The notes under the pieces are model-generated. The model searched no databases and was not told where the DNA came from. It saw only the letters and a list, made by a program, of their open reading frames with translations. Below, piece after piece: positions 1 through 10,833 of a stretch of 64,000 bases of DNA (positions are counted from its first letter, which is position 1; every line of letters starts with the position of its first letter). The DNA is from Exophiala sp. HKRS030 (taxonomy: Eukaryota; Ascomycota; Eurotiomycetes; Chaetothyriales; Herpotrichiellaceae), in contig JAHWDD010000001.1 of NCBI GenBank assembly GCA_023897205.1, forward strand, positions 186,001 through 250,000. Reading direction: 5' to 3'. A program made the translations under genes and the position numbers.

Positions 1-1
1 C

Positions 2-850
2 CATGACAACGTGGTTGGCGAACAAGTAATCAAGCAACTGCGTAACGCCTGGTCGGATCTTGAACTTCGTCGGGTCTCCTCTGCGGTTCGGTCGCACGAG
101 CAAAGTGCCGTTCAGGTCCAAAATCACGAGAAGCTTCTGTGCCTTCTGTCTCAGTGCTGGCGGGAGAGCGGCCTTTTCCCTGTACTCTGATGTAGGTTTC
201 GGGACAGGCACTGGCTCAATTTCACGAGGAATTGTGCTTCTGCTGCCTCCACTCCGAACCTGACGGATGGGTAAGTCTGTAAAGTTGACTGGCGAGATGG
301 GAGCGTCTGGAGTCTCGATCGATGGGAGTGGGACATCTCGACTGGAAGTACTGTAAGCTGCGACTTGTTGTTCAGGTTGTCTTGAACGGAATGTATAGCT
401 GCGTTCCTGACGTTGTTGGACGGTACCCCTTCTCTGAGTACTGCTCTGCATCCTGTATGGTTTGTCAACTCGATATGTAGGATATCGAGCGTAATTGTGA
501 ACTGACCTTAGAGGTTCATATGCATCTGGGCCCCTAGCGTTGTCGTGTCGCCATTGGTAGTTGTCAGAAGAATTCGTCCTCATGTTTTGAGAGTGACTTT
601 CTGACATGTAGTCACTTGGTAGACGTGGTCGCATCCATCGGTGGCTTGAGGTCTGAAGATTTGCCGTATCGTTTCTGTAAGATCTCCAAGAATCCACTAT
701 TTCATAAATGTTAAGCCTATCCTTGACCAAAGTATCACTGTATTCACCTTGTCGAGGTTGTTCATTTCTTGGTGGGTTGTAATCTCGAAAATCGCTGTAA
801 GGCGGCCGATATGGATCAGCATAACGCGGTCGATAGCTGTCGCCAGGCAT
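2..850 (-). CDS. FCP1/NIF-type HAD-fold protein (3' end outside window)
   Basis: The frame stays open from the ATG at 850 to the window edge (283 codons), so the protein is truncated at its C-terminus here. The first ~225 residues are low-complexity and rich in Arg, Tyr, Ser and Pro, probably disordered. A segment reading LLVILDLNGTLL follows at about residues 239-250, then RPGVTQLLDYLF, which matches the start of an FCP1-homology/NIF domain (HAD phosphatase fold; the first Asp of motif I is the nucleophile in this family). The second position of the usual DxDxT motif is Asn here (DLNGT), so catalysis may differ from Fcp1/Psr-type phosphatases. The substrate cannot be told. It is divergent from RRP36, with 463 bp between the start codons. 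Confidence 0.8.
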   Translation of the reverse strand, partial: MPGDSYRPRYADPYRPPYSDFRDYNPPRNEQPRQGEYSDTLVKDRLNIYEIVDSWRSYRNDTANLQTSSHRWMRPRLPSDYMSESHSQNMRTNSSDNYQWRHDNARGPDAYEPLRSVHNYARYPTYRVDKPYRMQSSTQRRGTVQQRQERSYTFRSRQPEQQVAAYSTSSRDVPLPSIETPDAPISPVNFTDLPIRQVRSGGSRSTIPREIEPVPVPKPTSEYREKAALPPALRQKAQKLLVILDLNGTLLVRPNRRGDPTKFKIRPGVTQLLDYLFANHVVM

Positions 851-1313
851 GATTGCTGAGGATGTTTTTCGTGACGCAGCGGGAAGGGCACAAGAGAAGA
901 GGCTCTGATGCTGCCACTGCAAGAGACAAGTGTTAGTAATGTGAAGATGACAGTTGAAATGGTTTGGTGAAGCAGACTTTTGAGAGTGGTCGGCAGTGAA
1001 GGCCAGAGTGAAGGCCAGAACCCTGTCTAATAAGGAGCACCTCCAGAGTTGAGATACACGCGTTATGCTGCGGGCAATTTACTTGTTGCGCACAACAATG
1101 ATTTCTGGTTAACGAGAAAGTGCAGTGAATAAAATGCGAAGGCAACTTTCGCAGGCAAATCTCAGAGTTCTTTGCTAAGATCTGGAACGCCTGCGTTGTC
1201 GTACGCTATCGTTAAGCTTGTCTTTTAGTGCCGGGTACGTCACTCGCGGCTTTCAAAAAAAAGTTCCCAACTGTCCATGTTTCAACCTCTGCCTTTTCCG
1301 CACATCTACAAAC
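851..1313. other. Divergent intergenic region (NIF-like / RRP36)
   Basis: It holds the presumed promoters of the two divergent genes. I see no further ORF, RNA gene or repeat that can be supported. Confidence 0.6.
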
Positions 1314-2279
1314 ATGAGTTCGGCTCTTCTGGATCGACCCGTCCAATTACGACACGATGATGGCGATGGAGACGATTTCGATGAGGAGGCTTCTGTCCAG
1401 AACAACAGCGAGGTAGATCAGTCTGCGGACAGTGATTCTGGCGCGACTGGCTCAGAATCTATCGACGAGGTATTCCAAGCACCTGCCGGACTATCAAAGG
1501 TTGTTGACAGTTTGCAGGACGACGATTCAAGCTCCGAGCCCGAAGAAGATTCCGCACTGAAAGATATCAGCTTCGGGGTTCTGGCTAAAGCCCAAGAAAC
1601 CTTCGACCCTCGGCAACGCAAAAGGAAGTACGAGGAGGCTACTCAAGACGCAATAGCCGACACAGGAAAGAATGAAGAAGACAATTTCGATACCCGGAAA
1701 AGATCCAAAGAAGCACGAATCGACGCACCCAAGAGATCTTCTAAACATGCCCCTGTGATTGAATCTGCGCGCAAGCCTGTGTCGCGGAAAAGAACAATTT
1801 TCGAGCCGCCTGCAGCGCAGAAATTCCGAGATCCCCGATTTGACCCTACAGTGATGTCGGCGAACAGAGATAGGAATACTGCTGAAAAAGTGAATAAGAA
1901 TTATGCATTCTTGACACAGTATCAGGCAGCGGAGATCCTGGATTTGAAGACGCAGATCAAAAAGGCCAAAGATCCAAATGTTGTGGCTGACCTCAAACGA
2001 AAAGTCATGTCGCTAGAGTCCAAGGTGCGCAATGCTGAGATGCGACAGAAAGAGGAAGCCATCAAGAGGAGGCACAACCAGCAGGAGAAAGAAGCCCTTC
2101 GCACTGGACAGAAGGCCAAACCCTACTACTTGAAAGAAGCCGATGTCAGGAAATTAGCCAAAGAAGAGCGTCTGCAGAGTCTGGGCAAACGGGCCAGAGA
2201 CAAAGCCGAGAAGAGAAGACAAAAGCGTGAAAAGGGTAAAGATGCGAGGGACATGCCACGATTTAGGCGTGAAGGATGA
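1314..2279 (+). CDS. RRP36: rRNA biogenesis protein RRP36
   Basis: A single exon of 321 aa. Rrp36 is a nucleolar component of the 90S pre-ribosome needed for early cleavages of the 35S pre-rRNA and 18S production. The acidic N-terminal half (Asp/Glu/Ser runs) is typical. The conserved core starts near residue 175 with RDPRFDP, followed by a long, highly charged coiled helix and the basic tail with KPYYLKEADVRKL and a lysine/arginine-rich end, as in the RRP36 (DUF947) family. The open frame continues 32 codons upstream but without an ATG, so the ATG at 1314 is used. Confidence 0.93.
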   Translation: MSSALLDRPVQLRHDDGDGDDFDEEASVQNNSEVDQSADSDSGATGSESIDEVFQAPAGLSKVVDSLQDDDSSSEPEEDSALKDISFGVLAKAQETFDPRQRKRKYEEATQDAIADTGKNEEDNFDTRKRSKEARIDAPKRSSKHAPVIESARKPVSRKRTIFEPPAAQKFRDPRFDPTVMSANRDRNTAEKVNKNYAFLTQYQAAEILDLKTQIKKAKDPNVVADLKRKVMSLESKVRNAEMRQKEEAIKRRHNQQEKEALRTGQKAKPYYLKEADVRKLAKEERLQSLGKRARDKAEKRRQKREKGKDARDMPRFRREG

Positions 2280-2407
2280 TGAGATTTGGGTATCTGCCAC
2301 TCAACTTGTCCTACACATTAACCAAGCGCGCTGGTGACTGAATGAGATATGTTGCTACATGCTCCCAAAGTACCATGTTGGACCGATGCATGTTCACTTA
2401 TTTGATT

Positions 2408-3586
2408 CTACGACTTCATCTCCATGTCAACGACCAGCTTTCCACCGACACCTCGATGATAATCTTCCACCAGCTCATTCAACTTCTCCAGGGGATATGT
2501 CCTGGTCTTTGCTCGGACGCCGTACTTAGCGGCAAAGTCCACCATAGCCTGCAGCTGGTGATTGCGCCCGGTCAATACGCCAACAAGCTTGATATGTCTA
2601 AAGACCAAGTCTCCAGGCTTGAAACGCCAACCATCCTTGGGGAAGCTCACACACACACATGTCCCGTGGCTCTTCAAGACACTCATACCGAAGTCGAACG
2701 CGGCCTGTGACTCTGGCAGGATCACACTGGATTCGCAGCCCTTTTGATTGTCGAGCCCCGGTGATGCGGCTCCGAAGATGCGTCGTTTCGCGTCCTCCAC
2801 ATTCTCCTTTAACGCATCGACAGGGATAACATTCTTGCCGTCCTCACCGAGTTCTTTGATCACGCCGTCCAACATGGCCATAGCTGGCGTTGTGTCCACG
2901 GCCAGAACCTTCCAGCCGAGTCTCGCAGCAAATTGCACACCTAAATGTCCCAAGCCGCCACCAGCTCCGAGGATTGCGACAGCCTTGTCTCCCTTACCCC
3001 TGTCGCCTCCTTCCATGTTCAATCCCGCTGCTCCCAGCGCGTTCCAAACCGTGACGCCTGCACACATGAGAGGGGCGATGTCTACGGCTTTCATGGCTCC
3101 GCCACTCGGCACGCGCGCGACTTGCCTCACGTCAACGAGGCAATAATCTTGGAAACCTCCGTCCCTCGTCAACCCGAGGTTAGACCCCTTTGGGCACCAG
3201 ACTCCGTACCCTGGAAGATCACCGCCATTGTCCACGCACTCTTCGCAGGTTCCGCACGGGCCGAACGCACGACCTGGAACGCCGACCAGATCTCCCTGCG
3301 ATATCCCCTTGGTTTTCGCCACGGACTTGGCATCGTCGCCCAACGCCTCGACGATTCCGGCAAACTCGTGCGATCCTACCCGAGGAAGACCCTGTTGCAT
3401 GGCGCCCGCAACGAAGACGGCGTCTGTGTGGCAGTACGACGCGGCCGTGACGCGGATGAGCATTTCATGACCCTTTGGAGGTGCAGGCCGAGCGAAGTCT
3501 GTCTTGAGCGTGTAGGGTTGATTGAAGGCCTCGAGGACTTGTGCACGCATTGTGCCTGTGGTTGTTGTCGTTGTCGTGCTCGACAT
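2408..3586 (-). CDS. Zinc-dependent alcohol dehydrogenase (MDR family)
   Basis: A 392-aa medium-chain alcohol dehydrogenase, predicted to interconvert alcohols and aldehydes with NAD(H). Visible marks: the catalytic zinc ligands Cys in SYCHTD and His/Glu in GSHEFAG, four structural-zinc cysteines in CGTCEEC...C near residues 110-135, and the Rossmann glycine motif GAGGGLGHLG near residue 210. The general layout is like fungal ADH1-type tetrameric enzymes. The first in-frame ATG is at 3586, followed by a run of seven threonines; a second ATG at 3550 would remove that run and could be the real start. The frame stays open 137 codons upstream but has no ATG there. The alcohol used in vivo is unknown. 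Its stop lies about 130 bp from the RRP36 stop (convergent genes). Confidence 0.88.
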   Translation of the reverse strand: MSSTTTTTTTGTMRAQVLEAFNQPYTLKTDFARPAPPKGHEMLIRVTAASYCHTDAVFVAGAMQQGLPRVGSHEFAGIVEALGDDAKSVAKTKGISQGDLVGVPGRAFGPCGTCEECVDNGGDLPGYGVWCPKGSNLGLTRDGGFQDYCLVDVRQVARVPSGGAMKAVDIAPLMCAGVTVWNALGAAGLNMEGGDRGKGDKAVAILGAGGGLGHLGVQFAARLGWKVLAVDTTPAMAMLDGVIKELGEDGKNVIPVDALKENVEDAKRRIFGAASPGLDNQKGCESSVILPESQAAFDFGMSVLKSHGTCVCVSFPKDGWRFKPGDLVFRHIKLVGVLTGRNHQLQAMVDFAAKYGVRAKTRTYPLEKLNELVEDYHRGVGGKLVVDMEMKS

Positions 3587-4908
3587 TGTCCTGGCGCTTG
3601 TCCTTGAATTCCGACTCTGTCCGGTATGGTGTTGGTATCGGAATCGCGCGGTACGAATCCCGAGTTCGATAGAACGGCAGTCTCGAAGACCAATACGATT
3701 GAAAGTGCCTAGTACCGGCGTCGAGAGCGTGGGGCGCCTCCCCTGTGCGGCGAGCAGCGAAGTGAATAGAGCAATGTTGAAGTTGAAGTGTTGCTCGGGT
3801 TCGTGCTTGTGCTTGCCGAGTTTAGTTTTCGTCGACTTCTTCTTCGCGTCGTACTCTGAACCCGAAACCACCTTTTTCAGTGAAATACGAAACGGGAACA
3901 GGATCAATTGAGAACCTCGAAACCCACAACATCGTGGTTTACCGGCAACGGTGGTGGTGGAGAGAAAGGTGAAATTTGGAGAAAGCCCTCTTTGCACCCG
4001 CCAGCCTCGCTTCCTTCTCCAACTCGAAGAATTGGGGCAAGAGGAACTTCAGTAACGAGTACGGAATACTAACACCTACAAAGGTTCGCGAGGTACGGAC
4101 TAAACACGTGCGAGGTATTGTCCGTAACTACTACACATGACATGACAAGCATCCTGTGCGAGCCCCCGGAATTGGAAAAAAAAGCAACCCACTCGACATT
4201 GTTGTTTCATAAGACGGTACTCCGTATGATCCGACACAACAAAGTGCGTACTCGTGTACTCTTGATGTATTAATAGTACATGCCTGTCGAGGTCTACACG
4301 TTACCAACAACGTCAAACTTGTTGATGGCATGGCGGCTCCCAAGACCGTCAAGCCGCAGAGTATACTCCGTATGGATTATACAATAAACATAACAAAGGA
4401 AAATGAAGCGAGCATTTCACAAGCAAATCAATGCTTTTTGGAATTTTCTCTGCAATCCTACGAGTACCCTACCCCTGTTGTAGGAGTAGCCTCATCATCT
4501 TGACAGGAACATACACACATGAGGCCATCATCCAACACCAACAACAGAGTCCTACCAATAAAATCCTGCAACTCTTGGTGCCGTAACCCAAAGACGTCGC
4601 TTGACAACCCAAACCAAAATCAAATCCAATGCAAAACCTCCCTCAGCCATTCGTCGCTAATCATCTGTGAGTATTAGAACTAGTCCCAGTCCAGCCAGTC
4701 CTTTTGTCATTACATGATACTGCCCGTTCAAAGACATCCATCCCATGTAGCAAAATATTCAGATCCAGCGAAGATTTATCGGCGAGATTTCGTGCCCAAG
4801 GAAAAGAATGCCTTTCGCAAACGGCCGTCCGTCTCATTACGCCCTGAAGCGCCGTCGCAAATGAAGGCATCGAATATAAACAGAAGTGTGAAGTCACGAC
4901 ATCAACAT
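3587..4908. other. Intergenic region, 1.3 kb
   Basis: It contains the ADH promoter and the 3' side of the next minus-strand gene. Two copies of TACTCCGTA lie at 4218-4226 and 4364-4372. No coding potential is visible beyond short chance ORFs. Confidence 0.6.
4218..4372. repeat. Two TACTCCGTA copies 146 bp apart
   Basis: Exact 9-mers at 4218-4226 and 4364-4372, same orientation. The outer TAC/GTA triplets are inverted repeats of each other. Part of the dispersed intergenic family described in the findings. Confidence 0.75.
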
Positions 4909-6289
4909 TCAAGAATGGAAGAGATCCCATGCTCGAGCGCATAAGCTCAAGAATTCTTCCTTCTTTGCTTTTTGGGTGGCAGGGCTGTCTCTCCCTTCTC
5001 CGAACGGACCACTATGGCGAGGACGTTCTCGTCCAGAACCGAGAGGCGGGCTACTGCCCTCTTCATATTCCATACGGGTTCTTCGTCGACCCGCAGAGTT
5101 GTTGGGTAGGAACTTCTGAGGAGTCAAATTGTCCTTCATTGCAGGATGAGGTGAGGGGGGAGTGGGTGGTTGATGGCCTCCATAGTGGACGATTCGGGGC
5201 AACAACTCCTCCCGTCCGCCAGTCATCTCGTGAACAGCTTCTTCTGCCGATCGATATTCTCGAGGTCGATCCAAGTGCATAGCCTGAGACATAGGATGAG
5301 CCGTTTGTGGTGGAAAGCCTGGCGAAGGTAGTGGAGGTCCATGACCCTGGGAGGGTGTCGAGTTTGCATGAAGGAAGGGAGGTCGACCAGGACCCGGGTT
5401 GAGCTCACTGGCTCCAAACACGTCGGCAATGGGAGGAAGTCGATTGTTGGTTTGGATTGCAGGAACATGATGGATGTGAGTTTGTGACGAGTTGGCGACA
5501 TGATCACTGATTTGTCTCGATGGGGGTGCCTCATACCTGCCAGTAAATGTCTGGTTTAGTGGCGCTGATTGAATAACACGTTCGTTGGCAAAGCGCTCGG
5601 CTGCAGGAGGCACAATCGATAACCCAGGTGGGGGCCTTTTCTTGGAGGAAGCTGCAGGTGTCTTGGAAGTGGTTGCCGTTGCTGGCTCGCTGGTCTTTCC
5701 TGTGTCCGGTCCATCTCCCCTTGCAGATTTAAGAAGTCGAGCTTGAATTATGGATCGCTGCTGGTCTCTCACAGACATGCTACGCTCAAGCTGTTCGCGC
5801 ATTGCTGGGTCTTGGGTTTGGAACCCAGGAGACAAGCAGGCCAGGCCGACATCCTGAACAACCAATCCGTCTCTTGCAGTCAGTGGTGTGGCCGATGGCC
5901 GAGAGTTCACATTTGCGAGTAAGGCACCCGTGGTATTCAAATCCAACTTCTTAGGTCTGTGGCGAGTTGTCTGTAGGGATGGGGATGGGGGAGGTTCCTT
6001 CTTCACAATGATCTTAGGGTGATCTGAACTACGAAGTCTGCCACGATGGACGTCAGTATCCGTCAGTTTCAATGAAGTTGTGTAATGCTTACGATCTTGG
6101 AGACCTCTTCCCATCTGATGGAGACTTCTCGTTGGCATTTGCGGGCGTGTTTGTCTCTGAAAGTATGCCCAAGTCGGAGTTCCTGTCTCTACTCGTAGAA
6201 GGAGCCAGTGGCGGATAGCTTCTGGGGCTCAAGTTACGATCGAGTGAAGGCATCGGAGCAACCGCAGCTGAAGCCACTGCGGTCGACAT
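4909..6289 (-). CDS. Disordered hypothetical protein, 441 aa
   Basis: Two exons: 6289-6093 and 6037-4909, joined across a 55-bp intron (6038-6092) with donor GTAAGC and acceptor GGCAG. The join keeps frame (SPRS-LRSSDHPK). The protein is rich in Pro, Ser, Gln and His, with no signal peptide or membrane segment, and is mostly disordered. The only compact-looking piece is the C-terminal end, KKEEFLSLCARAWDLFHS, preceded by an Arg/Ser-rich stretch; it looks like a short amphipathic helix that could bind a partner. I do not recognise the family and assign no function. The ATG at 6289 is the first in the frame (GCCATGT context). A TACGGAGTA element lies 38 bp upstream. Confidence 0.72.
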
Positions 6290-6326
6290 GGCTGAACGAC
6301 GATGAAGTAGCAACAAGGCTGCAGTA

Positions 6327-6335
6327 TACGGAGTA
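6327..6335 (-). repeat. TACTCCGTA element (reverse)
   Basis: Reads TACGGAGTA on the plus strand, just upstream of the start codon of the minus-strand gene that begins at 6289. One of 11 exact intergenic copies. Confidence 0.7.
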
Positions 6336-6835
6336 TTGTTCTGCGAGATCCCAGCAGATGTCCAACTCTTTTACCTCGTCAATCACAACCCAGTCGTCGA
6401 TAGTGCGCCGTGGTGTTGGTCAATTGGATAAACAGCAAACTAAACGAGTGGTCTCGCAGAAATACAGCGCGAGAGGTAGGACAGCGGTTCGACCGCTGGG
6501 CCAGCACAACCTCTGGTGGAAAGCGAGTGACCTGAGGGCGATAAAAACCAACCGATCCGGCTTAGACAGAGGACAAAGCACACTCCAGCCTGGGCGGATT
6601 GGGTTGGAAAGGGAACGGGATGAGAGAGCAACGAGCGGCTAGGACGTTCTTTGAGAAACGCGGCCTGTGAGGTTTCGAATAATGAGGGAGGGAGGAAAGG
6701 GAAAAAAGCGGGTGCGGGAAGGAGGGCAAGAAACGAGGCAGGCTAAGACAAGTGGACTTTTGGAACAGACACGACAAGGGTTGAATCGGGAGACATGAAT
6801 CAGAGATGTCGAAGCAAGAGAGGTGTGGCACAGAC

Positions 6836-6844
6836 TACTCCGTA
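6836..6844 (+). repeat. TACTCCGTA element
   Basis: Exact copy in the gene-poor 6.3-9.6 kb region. Confidence 0.7.
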
Positions 6845-9593
6845 GGTGTTGCAGGGGATCGATCTGCCCCAGGTCCAAAGCCAACAACGGTTCTTCCACT
6901 TAGAGAGCGCTGAGGCTTCCGTTAACCCCCTTGAGCCTAGCGGCGTAGCGGGAGAGTTTCAGGGATGCAGGAGCCCAAGCAGCGCCCAGCAGTCAGATTC
7001 TAGGGTGCCCTTTTAGGGCCAGCAAACGGAGTAGGCGGCCCCTTCTTACTTAGACTGCCCCCCCAGACTGACACAAAATCTATTGATACGGAAGTCTTAT
7101 CGCCACTCGCATGCATCCTGAAGCTTCGTTTCGAAGCTCGTTAGTCCTGCGACTTTGTATTTAGTTGGCCATACTTCCGTGCTTCACCGACGGACAAGTA
7201 GCCTGATCAATATTAATTTCCATCGACTTCATGCATTATTGCGACTGCTTGTCTCGTCATCTCGTCTCGTGGCCGCCACCCACGGCGCAATCGCTTCGAC
7301 GAAGTTCGGCTGGCCCCCCCTTTCGCCATTTCTTTTGCGTGCACGGTGCGGCAAACAATGTTTCAAGTTGCCAGATGCCTGGCGTCAGTGCTCAACGCAT
7401 GACCTCCTCTACATTACCTCTTACGGTGTGCCCTCTCTGTGTTCGTCGCGACTCCTTGGCCCCGCAGCCTCGAGACGCGTTTGATATCCCTCCATTCCGG
7501 GAATCGTCTCCAGCCAAGTTCTAGCCTTGTGTGTCACGGGCCCACTTGTCGATAGAAAAACTGTTTTTTTCCGTATGTATGCAGCAGCACAGAAAGAGTG
7601 GTAGTTGGGTGACCCGGATGTGCGGATTGCTACGGCATCTAGCTCTTACGACTTTGCCTGTCACACGTTGCAGCCAGACGGAATCCATGCCTGAGTATTG
7701 GACCGTCCAGAAGAGACCTGCATGTCGCAGCCGCCAAAGTGGCACAGACCGAGTAGCCCATTGGGCCTGGCGGGCTCTCCTTCCCCTCCCAAGCATGCAA
7801 GCGAAGGTCACTCAAAACTTGCCGGCCCTCCAGACAAAACTGGTAGGCTCACCAGGCTAGAGTCCAAGTACAATAGTTAGGCTGTCAGCCCTGGACGTCC
7901 GAGGCCCCCATGTCGTATCCTTCTGCTCACTTGCAGCAGGCACTATTAGGCGCGGCCGAACCGTTGGTGCCAGGGTGCAGCCTTCTGCAAGGCCGGAGTC
8001 ATGCCTGGAAAGAGGCTGGCTGGCGGTACACTACAGCGCACTCAAATAGTAAGGTTTGCTGAAACATGTCCAATGCCTCTAAACGTCGATCGCACTGCGA
8101 AGATGGTCAGATTTGTCGAGCCTGACGCACTGGATCAAACTGCACATCCCGCTGATCGAAGCGATGGCGCAGAGATGGCTGGAGAGAATAATCCGTACTA
8201 GACAGAGTCAGGCAATACTAAACGATCCTCAAACAGGTGCAACCACGGGATACTAATATTATTGTTTTTGTTTGCACGTAAGACTTTGCCCCCGGTTGGA
8301 CATAAATGTTTATTCGAGAAATGAATATGCTTGCAATAGTTGTTCATTCGTCCAGTCATCATCCTCTTGTTCTCCTCTGATTTTGCTGGCCGTCTCACTT
8401 ATCGCTAGTTTCATCTCGGTTTTCCCTAGCCGAGCTAGTGAGCCACGAGGCAGGCCAACAGATGTCGATGCGATGGGCGAATGATGCCGGTTCCTGAAAC
8501 GCTCACCTGTACGCTAGCACTTCAGGGGCCCCATAGCGTTGCTTGATCCCTGTATCCCTGAGTTTCAACTACAAGAATCGCAACTTAAGCATCAGTATTA
8601 TTGCGTACGTCCGTATTCCGTGAAAATGCATGAAACGATGGTCTTGTCCTGTTCTTGTATAGGCTCGAAGTCTCACCGACAAAGTAATAATAGGAAGCTT
8701 TTTTTTACCATGTCTGCTTCACGGACTCGATTGTTATTAATGAGCAGTGAAGCCTTGGTCCAATTACAAGTTGTCTACGTCGTTTCGATGACTTACCAAG
8801 AGAAAAGCACAACATCATTTTTGAGGGCACTCTAGAGTGTAAAGCGAGCTGACAAAGTCTATGTTGTTGGTTTTTACAAAAGGATTTATATTCTCCATAA
8901 TCCGTATAGTACAATAAGTCGGTATGATTCAAGTATGCGCAAGGCGTCGTACATTTTCGACTTATCCTTTTCCTCAACTTGTGTAATCGCTCCTTACTCG
9001 AATAAGTCCTGCTCTGGTATATCTTTCCATTTGTTGTCTGTCTGTGTAACTCATTGGCAGAGGTGAGTGGCCAACATTCGCCTTTAGAGCAGTCCGGATC
9101 AGTCAGTCCAACATTTCAAAAGCGCAAGAATTATTCCATGGTTGGGTAGTCGGTATAAAGCACTTCCATCGTGTGTGCTCCTCTCCACGGTAGCCTTACG
9201 GATTCTTTCGAGACTTTAGCATTGGCAGTTGCATGCTATTCCCTTTGAAACATTGTTCACGAGTTGACCACAGCGTATTGATCAAGAAAACAGCATGATT
9301 CTGGGCGCAGCATCCATATGGTCGAGTTACTTGAGTCCGTCGTCACAGAGTTTGAAGCCTTGTGCCACCGTCCACAAAAGCAGGCCGTCAGACTGGTCAA
9401 ATTACGAAAATGACGAGCTTAATGCTCTGAAGAAATTAGTCAGACAATAAAATTTTCTCTCCAGCAGCCTCGCCTGCTTTGTATCTTGGCGCTAGACTAA
9501 CGGCTTTTCGGCAAGGTTGGAGATTTTTCGTGAAGATTATCTCTTTTTACATCGGCCCAACATCGAGAGATATACAGGAAATCAGCAGTCATC

Positions 9594-10166
9594 ATGTCGA
9601 ACGACAGCGACATATCAATGGTGGACGAGGAGGAAGAACTCAAGCACGCCGACGATTTAACTCTGGGTGGTCTGCCGAAGCTGGTCATTGTAGGTTTAGC
9701 AAAATCCCTCTCCACCTTGCGAAAGGCCTCCCTTTCTAATACTTACGACACTTAGCTGCCAGGCGCATCTACTCATGCTGCGTCATTCCAAATTGAAAAG
9801 GAAGATCACACTCTAGGCAATGCCTTACGGTATTTTGTCAACAAAAAGTAAATGCAACTTTCAAACTTCACTCAGTGCCGGTGGGCCAGTTCTAATATGT
9901 TTCCAGTCCCGACGTAGAATTCTGCGGATACACTATTCCCCATCCCTCCGAGACGAAAATGAACATTCGCATCCAGACTTGGGGTAAGTCAAGAAGTCCT
10001 CGAGACCGAGCGCAGCCAGCAGAGTCTCTAACTCCAAGCAGAAGATACGCGGACGACAGCGGTTGATGCCCTGCGAAAGGGCCTCGTTGACATGATGGAC
10101 GCCTGCGATGTGATTACTGAAAAGTTCACCCAAGCACGAGACGAATTTGATGCACAGAAATCGTAA
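9594..10166 (+). CDS. RPC19: RNA polymerase I/III subunit AC19 (RPC19)
   Basis: Four exons: 9594-9689, 9756-9847, 9907-9983 and 10042-10166, giving 129 aa. AC19 is the small alpha-like subunit that pairs with AC40 in the assembly platform of RNA polymerases I and III in the nucleus. After a short acidic N-terminus (SMVDEEEE), the alpha-CTD-like fold is recognised by [13 protein letters not shown] and [13 protein letters not shown], both diagnostic for the AC19/RPB11 family, and a C-terminal helix [14 protein letters not shown]. Introns of 66, 59 and 58 bp have GT-AG ends and join in phase at these conserved motifs. The length is normal for the family (yeast 142 aa). It converges on NDUFA6, with 83 bp between the stop codons. 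Confidence 0.95.
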
Positions 10167-10249
10167 TGATTTATCGATTTTGGTGATGCATTGCGAAGGC
10201 GCTGGGGGTTTTCTGGTTTAGCTATGTACAGTGGTTGGTACCATGACTT

Positions 10250-10833
10250 CTAGTTCCGTCCCTAAGTATTGCGTTAGGTTGTTTACGCAAAGACTCGTAG
10301 CATCGAGACATACCTCAAGGAATCCAGACATGAAGTTCTTTGGTAACCTGGCGTTCTCGTCCTCTTCCGTTCTCCAGTACTTCATTATGTGCGAATTCTG
10401 TTTCCAGAAGTTAAGTGTTTCCTTTAAAAAGTTCCTCGTAAGCATCAGATTTGTATTGCCGGAGTGTCAAACGCACTTGGAATTCGGCGTGGCTCTGTTG
10501 GAGCAAAACATCCACCGCCTGTAGATGATTGACATATCTGTGTTTCTCAAACTCTTGTCTGACTTTCGTCCGGATCTTGGAGACTGGCATGTTCAGGGAG
10601 TACATCGACTGGATCTCAGGGCTCTTTTTCTTGATCAGCAGGGCTGTCCGTCGTGGGTCAGGGGGAAAATCAGCATACAGCTCTGAGCCATTCGCGGTAT
10701 GATCTGAGAACTCGTCGTTGCGCATCTGCCCAGTTAATGGCTGTGGAAAGGTCAGCGCGTTTGCAAAGCTGCGGAGGGAGTTTGACGTACACGACCGCGA
10801 CCTTTGGGCCAGATATGTAGGGTTGATGGTCAT
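10250..10833 (-). CDS. NDUFA6: Complex I accessory subunit NDUFA6/B14 (LYR protein)
   Basis: Five exons: 10833-10791, 10740-10679, 10623-10477, 10421-10314 and 10261-10250, giving 123 aa. This mitochondrial LYR-family subunit of NADH:ubiquinone oxidoreductase binds acyl carrier protein in the matrix arm. After MTINPTYLAQ the spliced product reads VLRSYREWLRASPEIQ, the LYR region, then MYSLNMPVSKIRTK, HRYVNHLQAVDVLL and SHAEFQ-ETLNFWKQ, ending FMSGFLE-GRN as in other fungal B14 proteins. The last exon is only 12 nt (Gly-Arg-Asn-stop). Intron 2 uses an AAG acceptor; an alternative AG 6 nt upstream would insert two lysines. The frame continues upstream of 10833, but the family start supports this ATG. 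Confidence 0.92.

Larger units (their letters stand above)
6290..9593. other. Gene-poor intergenic region, 3.3 kb
   Basis: The short ORFs here have no family match and no consistent composition. TACTCCGTA copies lie at 6327-6335 (reverse) and 6836-6844. Some AT-richer stretches occur around 8.5-9.4 kb. The promoter of RPC19 must lie at the right end. A 66-codon ORF at 8001-8201 was considered and not accepted. Confidence 0.55.

Noticed and set aside
3587..3997. 137-codon in-frame extension upstream of the alcohol dehydrogenase
   Set aside because: It contains no ATG, and its sequence does not resemble an ADH N-terminus or a clear targeting peptide.
6925..6950. Similarity of CCTAGCGGCGTAGCGG to a reverse-strand stretch near 62190
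   Set aside because: The match is about 16 bases with a gap and does not extend; too weak to call a repeat family.
7560..7680. Resemblance of a GTAGTTGGGTGACC stretch to part of fungal 5S rRNA
   Set aside because: Only a short match; the rest of the 5S sequence and a T-run terminator are absent.
8001..8201. 66-codon ORF
   Set aside because: No motif or supporting context; compatible with chance in a 3.3-kb non-coding region.
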